Under the pieces are notes generated by a model, which was not told the DNA's origin, ran no database searches, and was given only the letters and a program-made list of their open reading frames with translations. The translations under genes and the position numbers were made by a program. Below are positions 48,905-60,222 of a DNA stretch of 64,000 nt, piece by piece. The stretch's first letter is position 1, and each line of letters opens with the position of its first letter. Source of the DNA: Opeltia flavorubescens (taxonomy: Eukaryota; Ascomycota; Lecanoromycetes; Teloschistales; Teloschistaceae); NCBI GenBank assembly GCA_000442125.1, contig KE546969.1:930001-994000 (forward strand), read 5' to 3'.

Positions 48905-49135
48905 AGACGGGTCAACCAGTCATCAGAAAGGTTTCATAAATCAAAACACAGCATGAGACGGATATGTCGATTAACGTTCGGAGTTTTGACATAGTAGAAA
49001 TCAAGCATCGTGCGGATAAGGGGTAATGGAAGATTTGACTGCACAACATGTCAGCAATGCAAGAACGCAAATGTAGGATAACACGTCGTCAATGGAAACT
49101 CTCAATGGAGTCCACAGTTTAATTGAGAAGTGCTG

Positions 49136-51456
49136 TCATTGAGATTTCGGACGATACCTCCTGTGCAACATTGTGCCGTTCGGGACCTTGATTGGCGGAC
49201 TAGGAACAGCCGGAGAGGTCTCCGTTAAACGCTGCCAGACCTCTCGTATACCAGCTCGCTGCGCAGGGAGCATGCTATACTGTAGACTGTAAAGGCTCTT
49301 GCGGTGAAGAGGAGGAAGAAATTGACCAGTCGCTAGGCAAAACACAACGCTAGGTGAGAGATAATGCTTCCGAAGACGCTGCCCGAGCTGGAAGTATTGA
49401 TCAAACATCGCCCGCAATGACAGAGGAACTGACTGTGATTGTGATTTAGCAGCGGGTCTGAGAGTATCCGTGGAAAAATGTACCTTGAGTAGAATGTATG
49501 AGCTTGGCGGGATATCGTTTGACTGAACAGAACAAGGAACAACTGATGGGGTATCTTGAAGCTCAAAACAAATACCGCCTGCGGACGAACTATCAGCTCG
49601 TGCTTTGTCCATTTTACATTGAAGACTTGCCTGGTAGACGCCGGGAATCTTTGATTCGTAACATTACCGCAAAAAGAGGAAAGTGGTTCAAACAAGCCAG
49701 CAAAGTATCCAAGGTGGCCTTCAAAAAGATGATCCCCATTCTCGCCGATGTAAATGTAAGGTAAAAGACGAGGACTGTCGGGAGGAGGAAGGACAAGAGC
49801 GTGAAGAGGATGGTGCCCACCAGCAGCTGGTCCAGGTCGTAATCGCAGGAGTCGATCCGATCCCGCAGGACATTGTGTTTTTTCCCTCGGAATAGGTGAA
49901 AAAGAGAACCAATTATGGTGAGCTGCCAGTGGAATATCCTAGCTGATGCTGTGTAAAAGCAGTAAATGTGCACGGTCAATGCTGAAATCAGATCGGAGAA
50001 GAGAGATATCGGCATCGTCGCTCCTGCAAAACTCGAAAACCCAATGAAATAGATGACATGCGGCAGGTACGCTCGGAGACTGCCAACGCAGTCTAAGAAA
50101 AGTCAGCAGCCTGCCGGGATGGGGTATGGAAGAATCGACCTTTCCAATAGTCAATGACCCATATGAATAAAGCACCTAGGAAGACCGCAAGCTCGTTATT
50201 GAGCTTAAGGCCGGCGGGTCCGTCAGTCAGCCATACAATCATGTTTCGCAGCCCTTCGACGGTCCAGACGTTCAAGATGGTGTTGATCTGGAAAGCGACC
50301 CATTCAGCGTTTTCAATGATGTAGGAGCCAACTGCAATCCCAATGATTACATCGTTGACCACGAGCCAGAGGCTGTTGTAGAAGCGAATGTACTCTGGAT
50401 GCCTATCGGTAATGCTCTCCCACTCGTCCTTTCTTTTCCTAAGAGTCATATATTGAATGGGCCAATAGCAGAATTGCTGGAGTCTGATATCAACCTGTTG
50501 AGCTGTGGCCGATACATCCTTCAGAGCCATTGAATCTGGCCGAAGCCTCCATTCCAATGTTCGAAGTATGGCCTCGGCAACGACGCGGTGGCAGATGAGG
50601 CCGAGAATAAAACTCCTGGTAATGATAGGGTAAAGCCAGATGGTCAAGAAGTGCCATACAACGGCAAAGAGATAATCCCATAATGTTGTGGCTGACTCTA
50701 CCACCCTTTCTCCCACACTTAAGCTACGCTTCTCCCGGGTACCGAGCAGGGGTGCGTTCTTTGCTATGAGATGCGCTATCTCAGCCGAGCAATTGATCTG
50801 ACTTAATATGATTGGCAGAAGTAATTCCTTGTGGGTTGGTGAGTGTCGGATAACCGTATGTAATCCAATTTTGTTGATTAATTTGGCTCGGCGGAGTCTC
50901 TCCTTTTGCGCTTGATCGTCGACTATAGGATCGGAGAAAGCGTCATCACTGCCAAATACTTTGTCACCCAAGGCTAGAGTCATTGGAGCTAGAGACATGT
51001 ATTGCATCTGCGTTGGAGACGGTCTGTCGAAGTTAATAACCTGGATGGCCACAGCTGAGTGTCGGCGACTATAGAAGGATGGGCTCGAAGAAGCCGGGTC
51101 AGTGAAAGCAAAAACCCAATTGCTCTCGTTGGAATCATCCGAAGGAAGAAGATTGGTAAATCCGAGGATCTGAATGGTTGAGTGTCCACAGAGCTGAAAT
51201 AGCTGGCCTAGAGGGAAGGGAGTATTCCTAAACAAAGTGCCCACTCGTAATGCATTTTCGACACGCTTCGGCTATACATATTTAGCTTCTTTGAACTTGA
51301 CGTATGGGGAACCGCTCATACCTCGACGTCATTCAGGATGGAAACTACGAAGATGTCCAGATCGGAATTCCTCCATCCAAGTATAGTACCCTTCTCTCTG
51401 GTTCTCGGGGCATCTGAAGGCCAGAAAATCCTGAGCAATTTATTGGGTGTGACCAT
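49136..51456 (-). CDS. GPI1: GPI-GlcNAc transferase subunit GPI1 (PIG-Q)
   Basis: Five exons: 51456-51322, 51271-50140, 50092-49631, 49578-49484, 49432-49136; 706 residues. The protein starts MVTPNKLLRIFWPSDAPRT. Blocks of the family: WDYLFAVVWHFLTIWLYPII, LRTLEWRLRPDSMALKDV, FYNSLWLVVNDVIIGIAVGS, IFHWQLTIIGSLFHLFRGKK, NVLRDRIDSCDYDLDQLLVG, AMFDQYFQLGQRLRKHYLSP, PPLHRKSLYSLQYSMLP. Multiple transmembrane helices. It belongs to the ER complex that adds GlcNAc to phosphatidylinositol, the first step of GPI-anchor synthesis. Intron 3 uses a GC donor (GCAAGT). Intron 4 is 51 bp with no in-frame stop; removing it restores LLKSVPLSLRAMF. Confidence 0.93.
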
Positions 51457-51551
51457 AGTACCATTTTGCACGACGTTAAAAGGAACCTCGGCGCCGCAGC
51501 TGCTCTCGTGCCGAGATACCGTCGGTAGTGGACCGGGGATGCTGCTTCCGT

Positions 51552-51865
51552 TTAGTACTCCCAATACTCAATCTCTGTAGGCGTCGGATCAAGGCTGACT
51601 AAGGTGCTTTCGCGTGCAGCAACACGCTGGAGCGGCAAAATGAACACGAAGAAGAAAATTGACAGGGTAAGAAAGCCTTTCAGAGTGCGTGTCTATGTAT
51701 CTCTTTATTAGCAGGTATTTCTTCAATTTCGACAGAGAAGCTTACGAGGACACCGTGATCTATTGCAAAGATTGCAAGCTCGTAAAGGCGGGTAACAAGG
51801 TCCCAGCGGGCAGTAATGTATCCGGCGACGAAGATTGCAAGAGTAAGGATTGAGAACGGGTGCAT
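51552..51865 (-). CDS. small two-helix membrane protein, uncharacterised
   Basis: Exons 51865-51746 and 51692-51552 with a 53-bp GTAAGC...CATAG intron; 86 residues. Two hydrophobic segments, SILTLAIFVAGYITA and KGFLTLSIFFFVFILPLQRV, flank a connecting stretch DLVTRLYELAIFAIDHGVL; the tail ends SLDPTPTEIEYWEY. The sequence resembles small fungal proteins I recall only as uncharacterised. It lies on the same strand as GPI1, its stop only 95 bp before the GPI1 start. Because the GPI-GlcNAc transferase complex includes a small two-helix subunit (PIG-Y/Eri1), a shared role is conceivable, but there is no motif proof. Confidence 0.7.
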
Positions 51866-52288
51866 CAACCCTTATAGGCAATTACCAGGTAAATGGGATG
51901 AACAAGAATGAGCATGGAATCGGAGCTTGAGCTGGATTAAACTTGAGGTGGAAACTAAGCGGCGCCAAGTACTCAAATCCGGGGACTAGCGCCGATCTCG
52001 CCTATCTTTGTGTGCCTTGAGATAGCCTTGATACCTTCGGACCATCACTCGAATGCGCACGCAGGATGCCTCTAGGATTGCTTCTCAGCAGTGCAATGTC
52101 ACACCCCCTGGAACAGGAAACGGAATGCGGAGACGTAATTGTCAGTGTCTATGTAGTATTGATGCTTGTCCGAGCTCCAATACCAAGCCCTTATGAAATG
52201 AAATACTCCCTTCACGCCTCGCTCCAGACAAATGCCCAAAGATGAAACTAAGTGCTTCCTCAAACCAACCTTCCCACGCCTGAAGAAT
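51866..52288. other. intergenic region
   Basis: Promoter of the small membrane protein and 3' flank of the RBR ligase. Nothing else seen. Confidence 0.4.
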
Positions 52289-54010
52289 TCATAGAGCAGT
52301 TACCTCTACGATAAATTTCCATTCGCCTGTTCAGATTGTCAGCTTTTGCATCTGCTTCGTATGATTTCGTCTGTTCACTTACCTGTCTTAAGATTCACTG
52401 CTGTGTCCTCCAATAAAATAACCCTACGATTGTTGCAGTATGTTATCTTGTCCATTATGTCGACCTTCAAGCCTGATAATTCTGCCGTTGGCCTTTCAAA
52501 CATCTCGCTCAAGCTTTCAACCGCCATTTCAAGATCCTTCTGATTGTCCTCGAATATCTCCGTCAAGTTGTTGCGTGCAAGATAGTATGCAAATGCGTAC
52601 GTCCACTTCAGCGTTTGCCGGCATTGCTGCAGCGCTTGTGATGCCGTCTGCAAGAACTCAACCTCAATCCACGACAGACCCGACGAGGACTGGAGGCTGA
52701 TCATCTTCTTTTCCGTCTTGATGGAGAGGTCTTTATCAAGCTTGGCCGATTGCTCGTGGTTTGCATACCGATTATAGTAATGGAGGTATCGCTCGAGTGA
52801 CTGTCGTGACTTGGCTTGGTGATCTCTGCTATCCAGACCCGATTTTTCTTCGAATCGATTGCAGTTGTACCAGCTCGTCCCATGTTCTGACCAAAGCCCC
52901 ATGCATATCCAGCAAAATTCGTGCTTGCATTTCCGACAAGTCATGTGGTTGCAGCCGCCATTTTTCTCGATTGTTGACGCGCATTTCGGACACTCCTTCG
53001 TATTTGCGGAGATCCAGTTTGCCGTCTCTGAGTCATCTTCGCACTTCTTCAGCCACAGCTTGACTAGCGAGCACGGCGTTGGCTGATGGTCGTTGATGGT
53101 GCAACCGAAGCAGAATTGATGCTTGCATTGACAAGTCACGGTGGGTACGATTTTATTCAGTTCTTGTCTCTTAACTCCACATTCAACCGCATACTCGCAA
53201 TTTGGGGCTGGACACCACTTGAGATTGTCTAAATCGTCAACGTATGTTCGCGTCAGAAGCACCTGGTATCTAGACAATGGTCAAAGATTGCAAAGGGAAT
53301 GACTTGATGCGCCTCTTACCTGTTCTTCAGATCCTCGGTAACCAGCAGATTCATTGACTTTGAGTCCACGATCCGGGTGCAACCATCCGTGGGACACTGT
53401 ATTCGTGCAGCTTCGCCTTCTGCTTTGACCTTCTGAGCCAGGTATTGCCGATAGCAGTCAACGCAGTATCTATGGCCACACTTCATCGCATAAGTTTCCA
53501 TGCCGGGCTCGTCGTCGAAGCAGATGGTACAAGTAAAGTCTCGGATAGGTTCGATCTTCGGCATTTTGCCGCCGTCTGGCCCTAGACCAGCTCTCTCTAG
53601 CACCAACTCTGGCCTATCCATATATGTCTCGATCAACCGTTCCTTGTTCCATCGAAGAGATCGTAAAAGGATTGCGGAGGACTCAGACGGCTGGCCAAGA
53701 ATAGCCGAGACTTCCTCAATTTGCTTGTCTTGCTGCGAGATGATTTCTCCGGGACCAAGAATTCTGAAGTCAACCTCGTAAGCTTTTTTCCTAGGCCTCA
53801 TGATATCTTTGTCTTGTGAGAATCCCATGTCCGGTTCGTCATCTTCAAAGTCTGTTAAGGATTACCCCCAGTCAGCATGACGTCGACATCATATTTGAGA
53901 TTGGGGGACGTACCCTCTTCTAGACTATCTTCATCACTGTCTTGTAAGGCATCGTCAAATCCCTCCCCCTGGCTTGACAGACCGCTGTTGTAATCATCAT
54001 CGGAATCCAT
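52289..54010 (-). CDS. Ariadne-type RBR E3 ubiquitin ligase
   Basis: Four exons: 54010-53914, 53851-53320, 53269-52383, 52326-52289; 517 residues, normal for the family. The acidic N-terminus (MDSDDDYNSGLSSQGEGFDD) and GFSQDKD precede a UBA-like region. RING1 begins CTICFDDEPGMETYAMKCGH, the IBR includes CQCKHQFCFGC, and RING2 reads CPKCASTIEKNGGCNHMTC with the catalytic Cys in the GGCNHMTC motif, then CKHEFCWICMGLW. The helical Ariadne domain follows (RYLHYYNRYANHEQSAKLD, AYYLARNN), ending CNNRRVILLEDTAVNLKTGE. RBR ligases pass ubiquitin through a RING2 thioester and work with UbcH7-class E2s and cullin ligases. The last short exon adds WKFIVEVTAL. Confidence 0.95.
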
Positions 54011-54878
54011 GGTGGTGAGCGGTGGGGTGTTGAGGGCCGTTTCCTGCTCGGTTTCGGTTTGCTTTGTAGCGTTATCAGACTTGCGACGTTTGCTAGTCGT
54101 ACTACTGATGGCTGGAGCGCTCCTCTTTCGTGTTCGAGGAGGCGTGATGGAATTGGGAGTGAAGCAGCGTGCCTGACCTCGTGAGAACGAGATCAAGGCA
54201 CGAGCTTCGGGGATGAGGAAAGTCTAAACGATATGGATTCGTAAGCAGCTTTCAGTGTTCCAAGCCAGTGGCTACAGAGAGACGGATGCCTGCTTTTGCC
54301 GGATGGGAAGGCAACAGTGGAGCCCAGCCTTTGATGTATGAGGAATGACTGGCGTGCCTGCATAACATGACACTGGTGATCCAGCACTGATTTTCCGAAG
54401 AATACCCGAGGCTAGTCTGTGCTTGTTTAGTGTGCCACCCACCGATGCCTCTGTCTGTCTTAAAACAAGTCCATTATGACACCATCCATTGAATTGAAAT
54501 GACAGATAAATCATGTAGAAGACTTGTATGTTTGGCGGACATTCATTATACACGTAATATGCCAAGCCATTCATCTATTGTAAATGCCGATTCATTTCTG
54601 TTTCTTGCGTGTCGCATTGACAATGGAGCATAATGAGGATCAATGTGAACTAATATCAAAAGGTAGGCAAGGATTCGGTCCTCCACTACCGAGGGCAGTA
54701 TATTGCCCGAGCTCGAGGTTCGTTTCACAGGAGCACCGCAAACCATCACAGCTCAGATTTAACCCTTATGCAGCCAGTCAACGCGAGCATTATGGAATTC
54801 ACCGGTCAACACGTTTTTAATGGATATGATATCCATAAGGTTGTCATCAACCTCAGGCAAGACGCGTTGACAAAGTCT
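54011..54878. other. intergenic region between RBR ligase and AAA ATPase
   Basis: 868 bp. Minus-strand sequence is open for about 60 codons upstream of the RBR ligase start but lacks an ATG, so I do not extend the gene. No other coding signal. Confidence 0.45.
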
Positions 54879-57520
54879 TCATCCTCCTCGTTCTCCATAC
54901 TCCTTCGCCCAGTCATCGAACTCTTGTAAACCCTCTTTACCAACACTAGGCCTGATGTTGACTAGGCTGGCTTCGAAGTCCGCAAACTGAATAGGTCTGA
55001 TTTCATCCATAGACATGTAGAGTAGAGCCTCCCCTAGACTCCGCAAGGGACCCATGGCCGCGTCCTTAGCCAAAGCTGTTATATCAGAACCAGAGTACCC
55101 TGAGTAACTTTCTTAGCGCAGCAAAGCTTAGGTGCATGAATTACGTACCGTCCGTCAATTCAACCAGTACTTGTATATCGACCTGATTCAGGCTATGCTT
55201 CTGGTGGCTCAGCAACGTCCGAAGTTGACTTTCTCTAACGTGACTCTCGGGTAAGGGGATATACTGTCGCCTGACAAAGCGTCGTCGTGCTGCTTCATCA
55301 ATGGCCCATGGCATGTTCGTTGCAGCAAGCACCAAGACCCTGCTCGCGTCGCCCTCCTGTTTGTCCTTGTCCGACTGCTGCTTGCCCGCTGCTGCCCTTT
55401 GCAGATCGGACCACTGGATGAGGAATTCGGTCTTGATCCGCCGCGTTGATTCGTGCTCACTTGATCCTCCTCGTGCTGACAGGAGTGAGTCTATCTCATC
55501 CACAAATATGATTGATGGAGCAAGGGCCTTCGCCAGGGAAAAGAGGGCTCGGACCAACTTCTCCGATTCACCGAGCCATTTCGAAGTAAGACTGCTGGCC
55601 GAGATTGCGAAGAACGTAGACCGAGACTCTGTAGCTACAGCACGCGCAAGCATGGTCTTGCCTGTCCCGGGTGGCCCGAATAGAAGCATACCCCTTGCTG
55701 GCTCACGAAGGCCCATGAAAAGATCCGGTCGCAGGAACGGGTAAACCACTGCTTCCTTTAGTGCTTTCTTAGCTGCATCCAAACCAGCAACATCGTCCCA
55801 ATGGACCTCATCGCCAGATACCACGATCTCGTTGAAGATCTGTTTGGCCGCGTTTTCATCGACCCCTTTCGGTAGGTGCTTCCTGATGCGTTGCACGCGT
55901 GCTTCCCATTCATTCGCAGGTTCTTTCTCGGGCGATTCATCCCGCTTGCTGGACTTTTTAGAGGGCACCCCATCCGGTATTGGGCTGGTGCGTTCTTTAC
56001 GAGCAATCTTGCGTGTCACTTTTCCAACCTTTGCTTTACCATTTCTGCTTTCGTCGGTACTATCAGATGAACCCAGTTTGCCTGATTCGTCTGAACTCTG
56101 TGGATGAGTCCTCGGAGTGGAGCTATTGGCTACTGGGCGGCGGCTGGTCAGATCCGGTACTGAAGACCGTATTCTTTGTTGAGGTGACCGCTGCCTTGTA
56201 GGCAGACGATTACTAATTCCCGAGTTCGTAGCCCTAGCAGAATACTCCGCTATCATCCTCGAAGTTGGAGTGCTAGGTGGATACTCGCTCCGATATGATA
56301 TAGGCTCAACTGGAAGTTTTGGCTGTGGCGGTGAACTCGAAATGGCGTGCTTTTCTAGTTTGTCATGTAGAGGGGCTCTGTTTTCCGCCGGCAAAGAGGG
56401 CTCAAGAGAAGAGATAGCGTGAAAATCCTGGTCATCTTTAGGTGGCCTAAGAGGCCGATCGTTGCGAGTCCTGTAGCTGTTTGAACTGGACGTGTCCTTT
56501 GGTATATTCGAATCAGGTGTCCGAGGCCTCACCCCACGGCTATCGTACTTTCCATTCGATGAAATTACGGAATCTTTGCGCCCGGCAGAATCTCCGCTCA
56601 GGCTATCTCTTTTGTACGAGTCTAAAGTGGTCGTGCTTCCATTTTGAGACTCTAGGCTTTGTCCCAGCATCTGGGAAGGCAATCGCGAGTTGGAGTCCCA
56701 GGCTAAACCGGCTGCCTTCGAGGCTGCAGGTGGTCTTACATTACGCCCACCAGATGCTCTCGGAGATCTTGATGGTTTCTTTCCATCTTTGGTCCGTAAA
56801 GTAGTCAACATGCGGCCTTTTTTTTCCGGGCTTGGGGTTCTCGAGGTCTGCTTCGCAGGCACCGGTAGGGTAGGCGGAGGTGGAGGTGGCGAGTATGGAA
56901 GAGGAGTTTCTGTAGATTGGATGACCGAGTTGCTTTCGGGGCGTTCCGTCGGTATCGTCGAAGGCCTGCCACTAACCGGCGGTGGTCGGGGAGGAAGCGT
57001 TGGTGGGACGGGCTTTGAAAGATCGGGATAGTTTACTGTCGGTATTGTCCCCTGACCTATGAATCCTGGCCGGCTTTCCAGAGGAGAGCTTATATCTGAT
57101 TTCTTCGGAGGAGCTGGAGGCCTGCCACGCCTAATGACATTGCTAGCTGTATGCTCCGTTTGGTCTTTAGCATCCGTTCGGCTCCGCCGTAATGCCTCTA
57201 GGATGTCTACTCTTTCTTTGCATTGCATTTCCATATCTCGCAATGAGTCCTGAAGAGCTTTCTCCGTCTCGCTCTTCGGTCGATAATTCGGTGGAACTCT
57301 GTAGGCATTATGGTAGTATATCTGGTCCAAAGCGGACCGCCATGAGCGGAGAGCCTCAGCTTCGTTATTCTATAATTTGAAAGATTAGTAGCTCAATTAT
57401 TACTGTGGAAGTACGATTATGGCTTCATACCTGTCCCTCGAAATAAATGGCTGTAGAACAAATAAGATAGCATTCGTCATATGTTTTCTGCATCGACGAC
57501 GACGGCTTGTTACGTAGCAT
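54879..57520 (-). CDS. SAP1/YTA6-type AAA ATPase with N-terminal MIT domain
   Basis: Exons 57520-57431, 57369-55149, 55099-54879; 843 residues. Exon 1 with the start of exon 2 forms a MIT-like three-helix unit (TYDECYLICSTAIYFEGQ, NNEAEALRSWRSALDQIYYH). Residues ~90-490 are Pro/Ser-rich and disordered, with polyproline runs. The AAA core has WDDVAGLDAAKKALKEAVV, Walker A GPPGTGKT near 594, Walker B IIFVDEID, the sensor AATNMP, and RRRF Arg fingers, and closes with GYSGSDITALAKDAAMGP and the Vps4-like C-terminal helix. It belongs to the meiotic clade with spastin, katanin and Vps4; the fungal members Sap1/Yta6 have roles in transcriptional and bud-neck cortical functions. Whether it severs microtubules is unknown. 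Confidence 0.92.
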
Positions 57521-58403
57521 TGTTCCTCAATTGCGCCTAGAGCGTCTACTACACAATATTGGGGCAGGTTTTTCTCTCCCAGTTGACGGGTGGGTCAGTA
57601 TATAGGGTATTTAGCTCAATGATTGCGGAAGCTCTGCCCAGCCTTGAAATGACGTCCTGTGGTTCTCGATGCGTGAGCCGCCGCTTGAGGCGCCGCACTG
57701 GCACCAGCTAGCTCGACTCCTTAGGTAGATCAATACATCTATTCCGTAATATTTATGCATACCCCTAGGTGTCCTGGCCAAAAAGCCGATGTATCGGTTC
57801 ATTTGTACACAAATCGACTTTTCAGAGCCTGACGCCCTACACTGCTGCTGACATGGTCTTGTTAGAGTGTCACTAGACCGCAACACATGACTGCGAGTAC
57901 ACACTTCATAAGGGCATAATATCTACAAGCAGTCAGTGCCAATGACTGCCACTCAGCATCGCTTGGCCAAAACTGCCACTATATGGCAGGATATCCTTAT
58001 ATGTACAGCAAGTGAAAGGCGTCCTCAGCACAAGCCCAGTGGGCTAATCATGAACTCCCAAACGACCTGGAAATGCCGCTTCATGCCTGCAAAAACAAAT
58101 GTCGCTTCATGTATGATGATACAAGTCTGCTCCCACCGCGCAGACGTCATGGGGTCATTTCCGGCAGACAGGTCTCCTACGTTCCTTCAGGTTGACTGAA
58201 TCATCCCATCCGAAGGGATCGTTGCTGAACGAATTCGTGAAAAATCCTAACGTGAGATGGGTTAGACGTAGGATTTGCAGCCTGTGCAGACCTGGTGCAG
58301 AAGTTGGTCGGCATCTTTGCTACGTTCTCCTGGTAGCAACAACACCAATGTTGCATGGTTGCCGGTGGGTACGGAGTAAGATAGAGTACTTCCAGCTATG
58401 TGA
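57521..58403. other. intergenic region
   Basis: 883 bp between the AAA ATPase promoter and the mitoferrin stop. No open frame here looks like a gene. Confidence 0.45.
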
Positions 58404-59675
58404 TCAATCGTTCTGGTGCCGGATGAAGTACGCCTTAGCCATCTCATACGACGACCTAAGCATACTTTCAGCATTCTGGAGCTCACAATTAAATTCAAAT
58501 ACGTTCTGCTCACCAACAGATTGCCGTACTGGGCATGGTGGTTATTATCCTTGGTCGAAGGCCGCGAAAGAACCCTGCGTAGCCATGCTGCCTCTTGATG
58601 ATCGAAGCTGCCCGGACAATTCCTTTCGCGGAACGAATTTCTGCATCGCGTGCTGTACCACGTGTCTGAAGTAACGTTTTGATCACATCTAATGGCGTTG
58701 TTAAGCCAGCAGCAAAGGCCCCGGCCAATGCGCCGGATGCGCAGTGAGTGATTGGATCGTAACCTTTATTTGGATTGATGATCTTCGATAACGACTCGTA
58801 TGCAGTAAATTGGATCGCGGTGAATGGTACTGTCATGCAGAGTGTGGTCGGATAGGAGACGTAGAAAGCAGTNAATCCCTCATTCTTGTAGACTGTCCGT
58901 GTACACTGGACAATGGATCGGTAGACGGAACCGTGTACCTGCATTCGTTGCTTGATGACTTTGTTCAAGTCAGCCCACTTGCTGAGCAGGCCGGGAAACT
59001 TTTCCTACCATCGAAAGGGTTCATTAGAGCATCGCTCGCAATCGTAGCACATGCTCCGCTTGTAGCTATAGCCAGATCAGTTCATTCCTGACACTCTTTG
59101 GACCATCGTCCAAGGCCTTTGGAGGCACTCTCACCTGCAGCCAGTGGGTGATGCTGGTTGCCAATGTTGCCTCCCATTGCATGTTTAACGGCCTCGTAGG
59201 TAGCAAAATAGACAGCATGCGCCGGACCTGCGTTCGCCATTAAACCTGCTGTCAGATGTCTAGATTCGACTGCCAAATCGTACCAGCTCCTACAACCACG
59301 CTAGTTATCCCCCTCCACAGAGATCCAACGCCTTCGGCCTTGGAAATGGTGGACAGAGCATGGGATAAGCCTGTGTAAAGACCACCGNGCGAAGGGTTGA
59401 TGACTTGTAATCGGGTCTGGATAGAATCAGCACCCTTTATCTGGATGAAACCCGGCAGTCGCTCACTTTGAGAAGATCGAATGGGTACATAAGGGTATGC
59501 TCCTGCCGCCACGTCAATGTCTATTTCCGTTGAAATTACTCGGGTGCCCATTCACAGCAATTCCAGCGAAAGCTCCTGCGACCATGTTCTCTGCAAGGGT
59601 GAAATTGGGCGGCAGTCCTTCATATTCGTATTCTTCAACGTGGATAGGAGCGTGATCTCCCATCATCTGCTGCAT
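58404..59675 (-). CDS. MRS4: mitochondrial iron carrier, mitoferrin (MRS3/MRS4 type)
   Basis: Seven exons: 59675-59556, 59502-59467, 59416-59284, 59227-59135, 59065-59009, 58958-58514, 58455-58404; 311 residues. Three mitochondrial-carrier repeats, each with the Px[DE]xx[KR] signature: YPFDLLKTRLQ, NPFDVIKQRMQ, TPLDVIKTLLQ. Mitoferrin-specific context includes NMVAGAFAGIA, GAGPAHAVYFATYEAVK and AFYVSYPTTLCMTVPFTAIQ. It should import ferrous iron across the inner membrane for heme and Fe-S synthesis. Two undetermined bases (58873 and 59388) leave two unknown residues; neither breaks the frame. The spliced model is free of stops. Confidence 0.92.
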
Positions 59676-60222
59676 GGAGGCTTGCAGAGAGCGCTCTGGT
59701 CAGGATAGACCACGTTGATGGTGGAGTGGCGGACTAGAGGAGCTTTTGTTGTTTGCGCTACATGAGGAAACTTGAATATGAAATAGAGGTGGGGCGCATC
59801 TTATGACCGCAGACAAACAAATGCTTTGAATTAGACAAAAAAGTTGATGATGTCGGCGGCCAATTTTGGGCCGATGACCAGTGCCCCGAGGTACATAGAT
59901 CCCCGATACCTTTCTTGCCCTAAATTGAAGCTTTCGGCCTATTTCCAACCATGTGAGGCAAAAGAAAAATACTATTCTCACTCCTAGATGCACCTAAAGA
60001 GAGAGAATCAATATGAGTATGAAACTTGACATATGAGACGAAAGCACTAGTCCTCAAGGGTATAGAGATAGCTTATGGCATACTAATTGATTCATACAGC
60101 CATCCAACCCCGATGGTTTGACACAGACCACAGACTTCGGGCTTCTTACAGTAGTCCTTGCAACACCAAATTTCTAAAAACGCCGTCCGGGTATCATTTA
60201 TTGAAATTACAAAATCTCATCG
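59676..60222. other. intergenic region between mitoferrin and ATG9
   Basis: 547 bp, mitoferrin promoter plus ATG9 3' end. Nothing further seen. Confidence 0.45.

Noticed and set aside
49498-49764. Plus-strand 88-codon open frame
   Set aside because: It is the complement of GPI1 exons 3-4 and their intron. The minus-strand reading has the conserved motifs.
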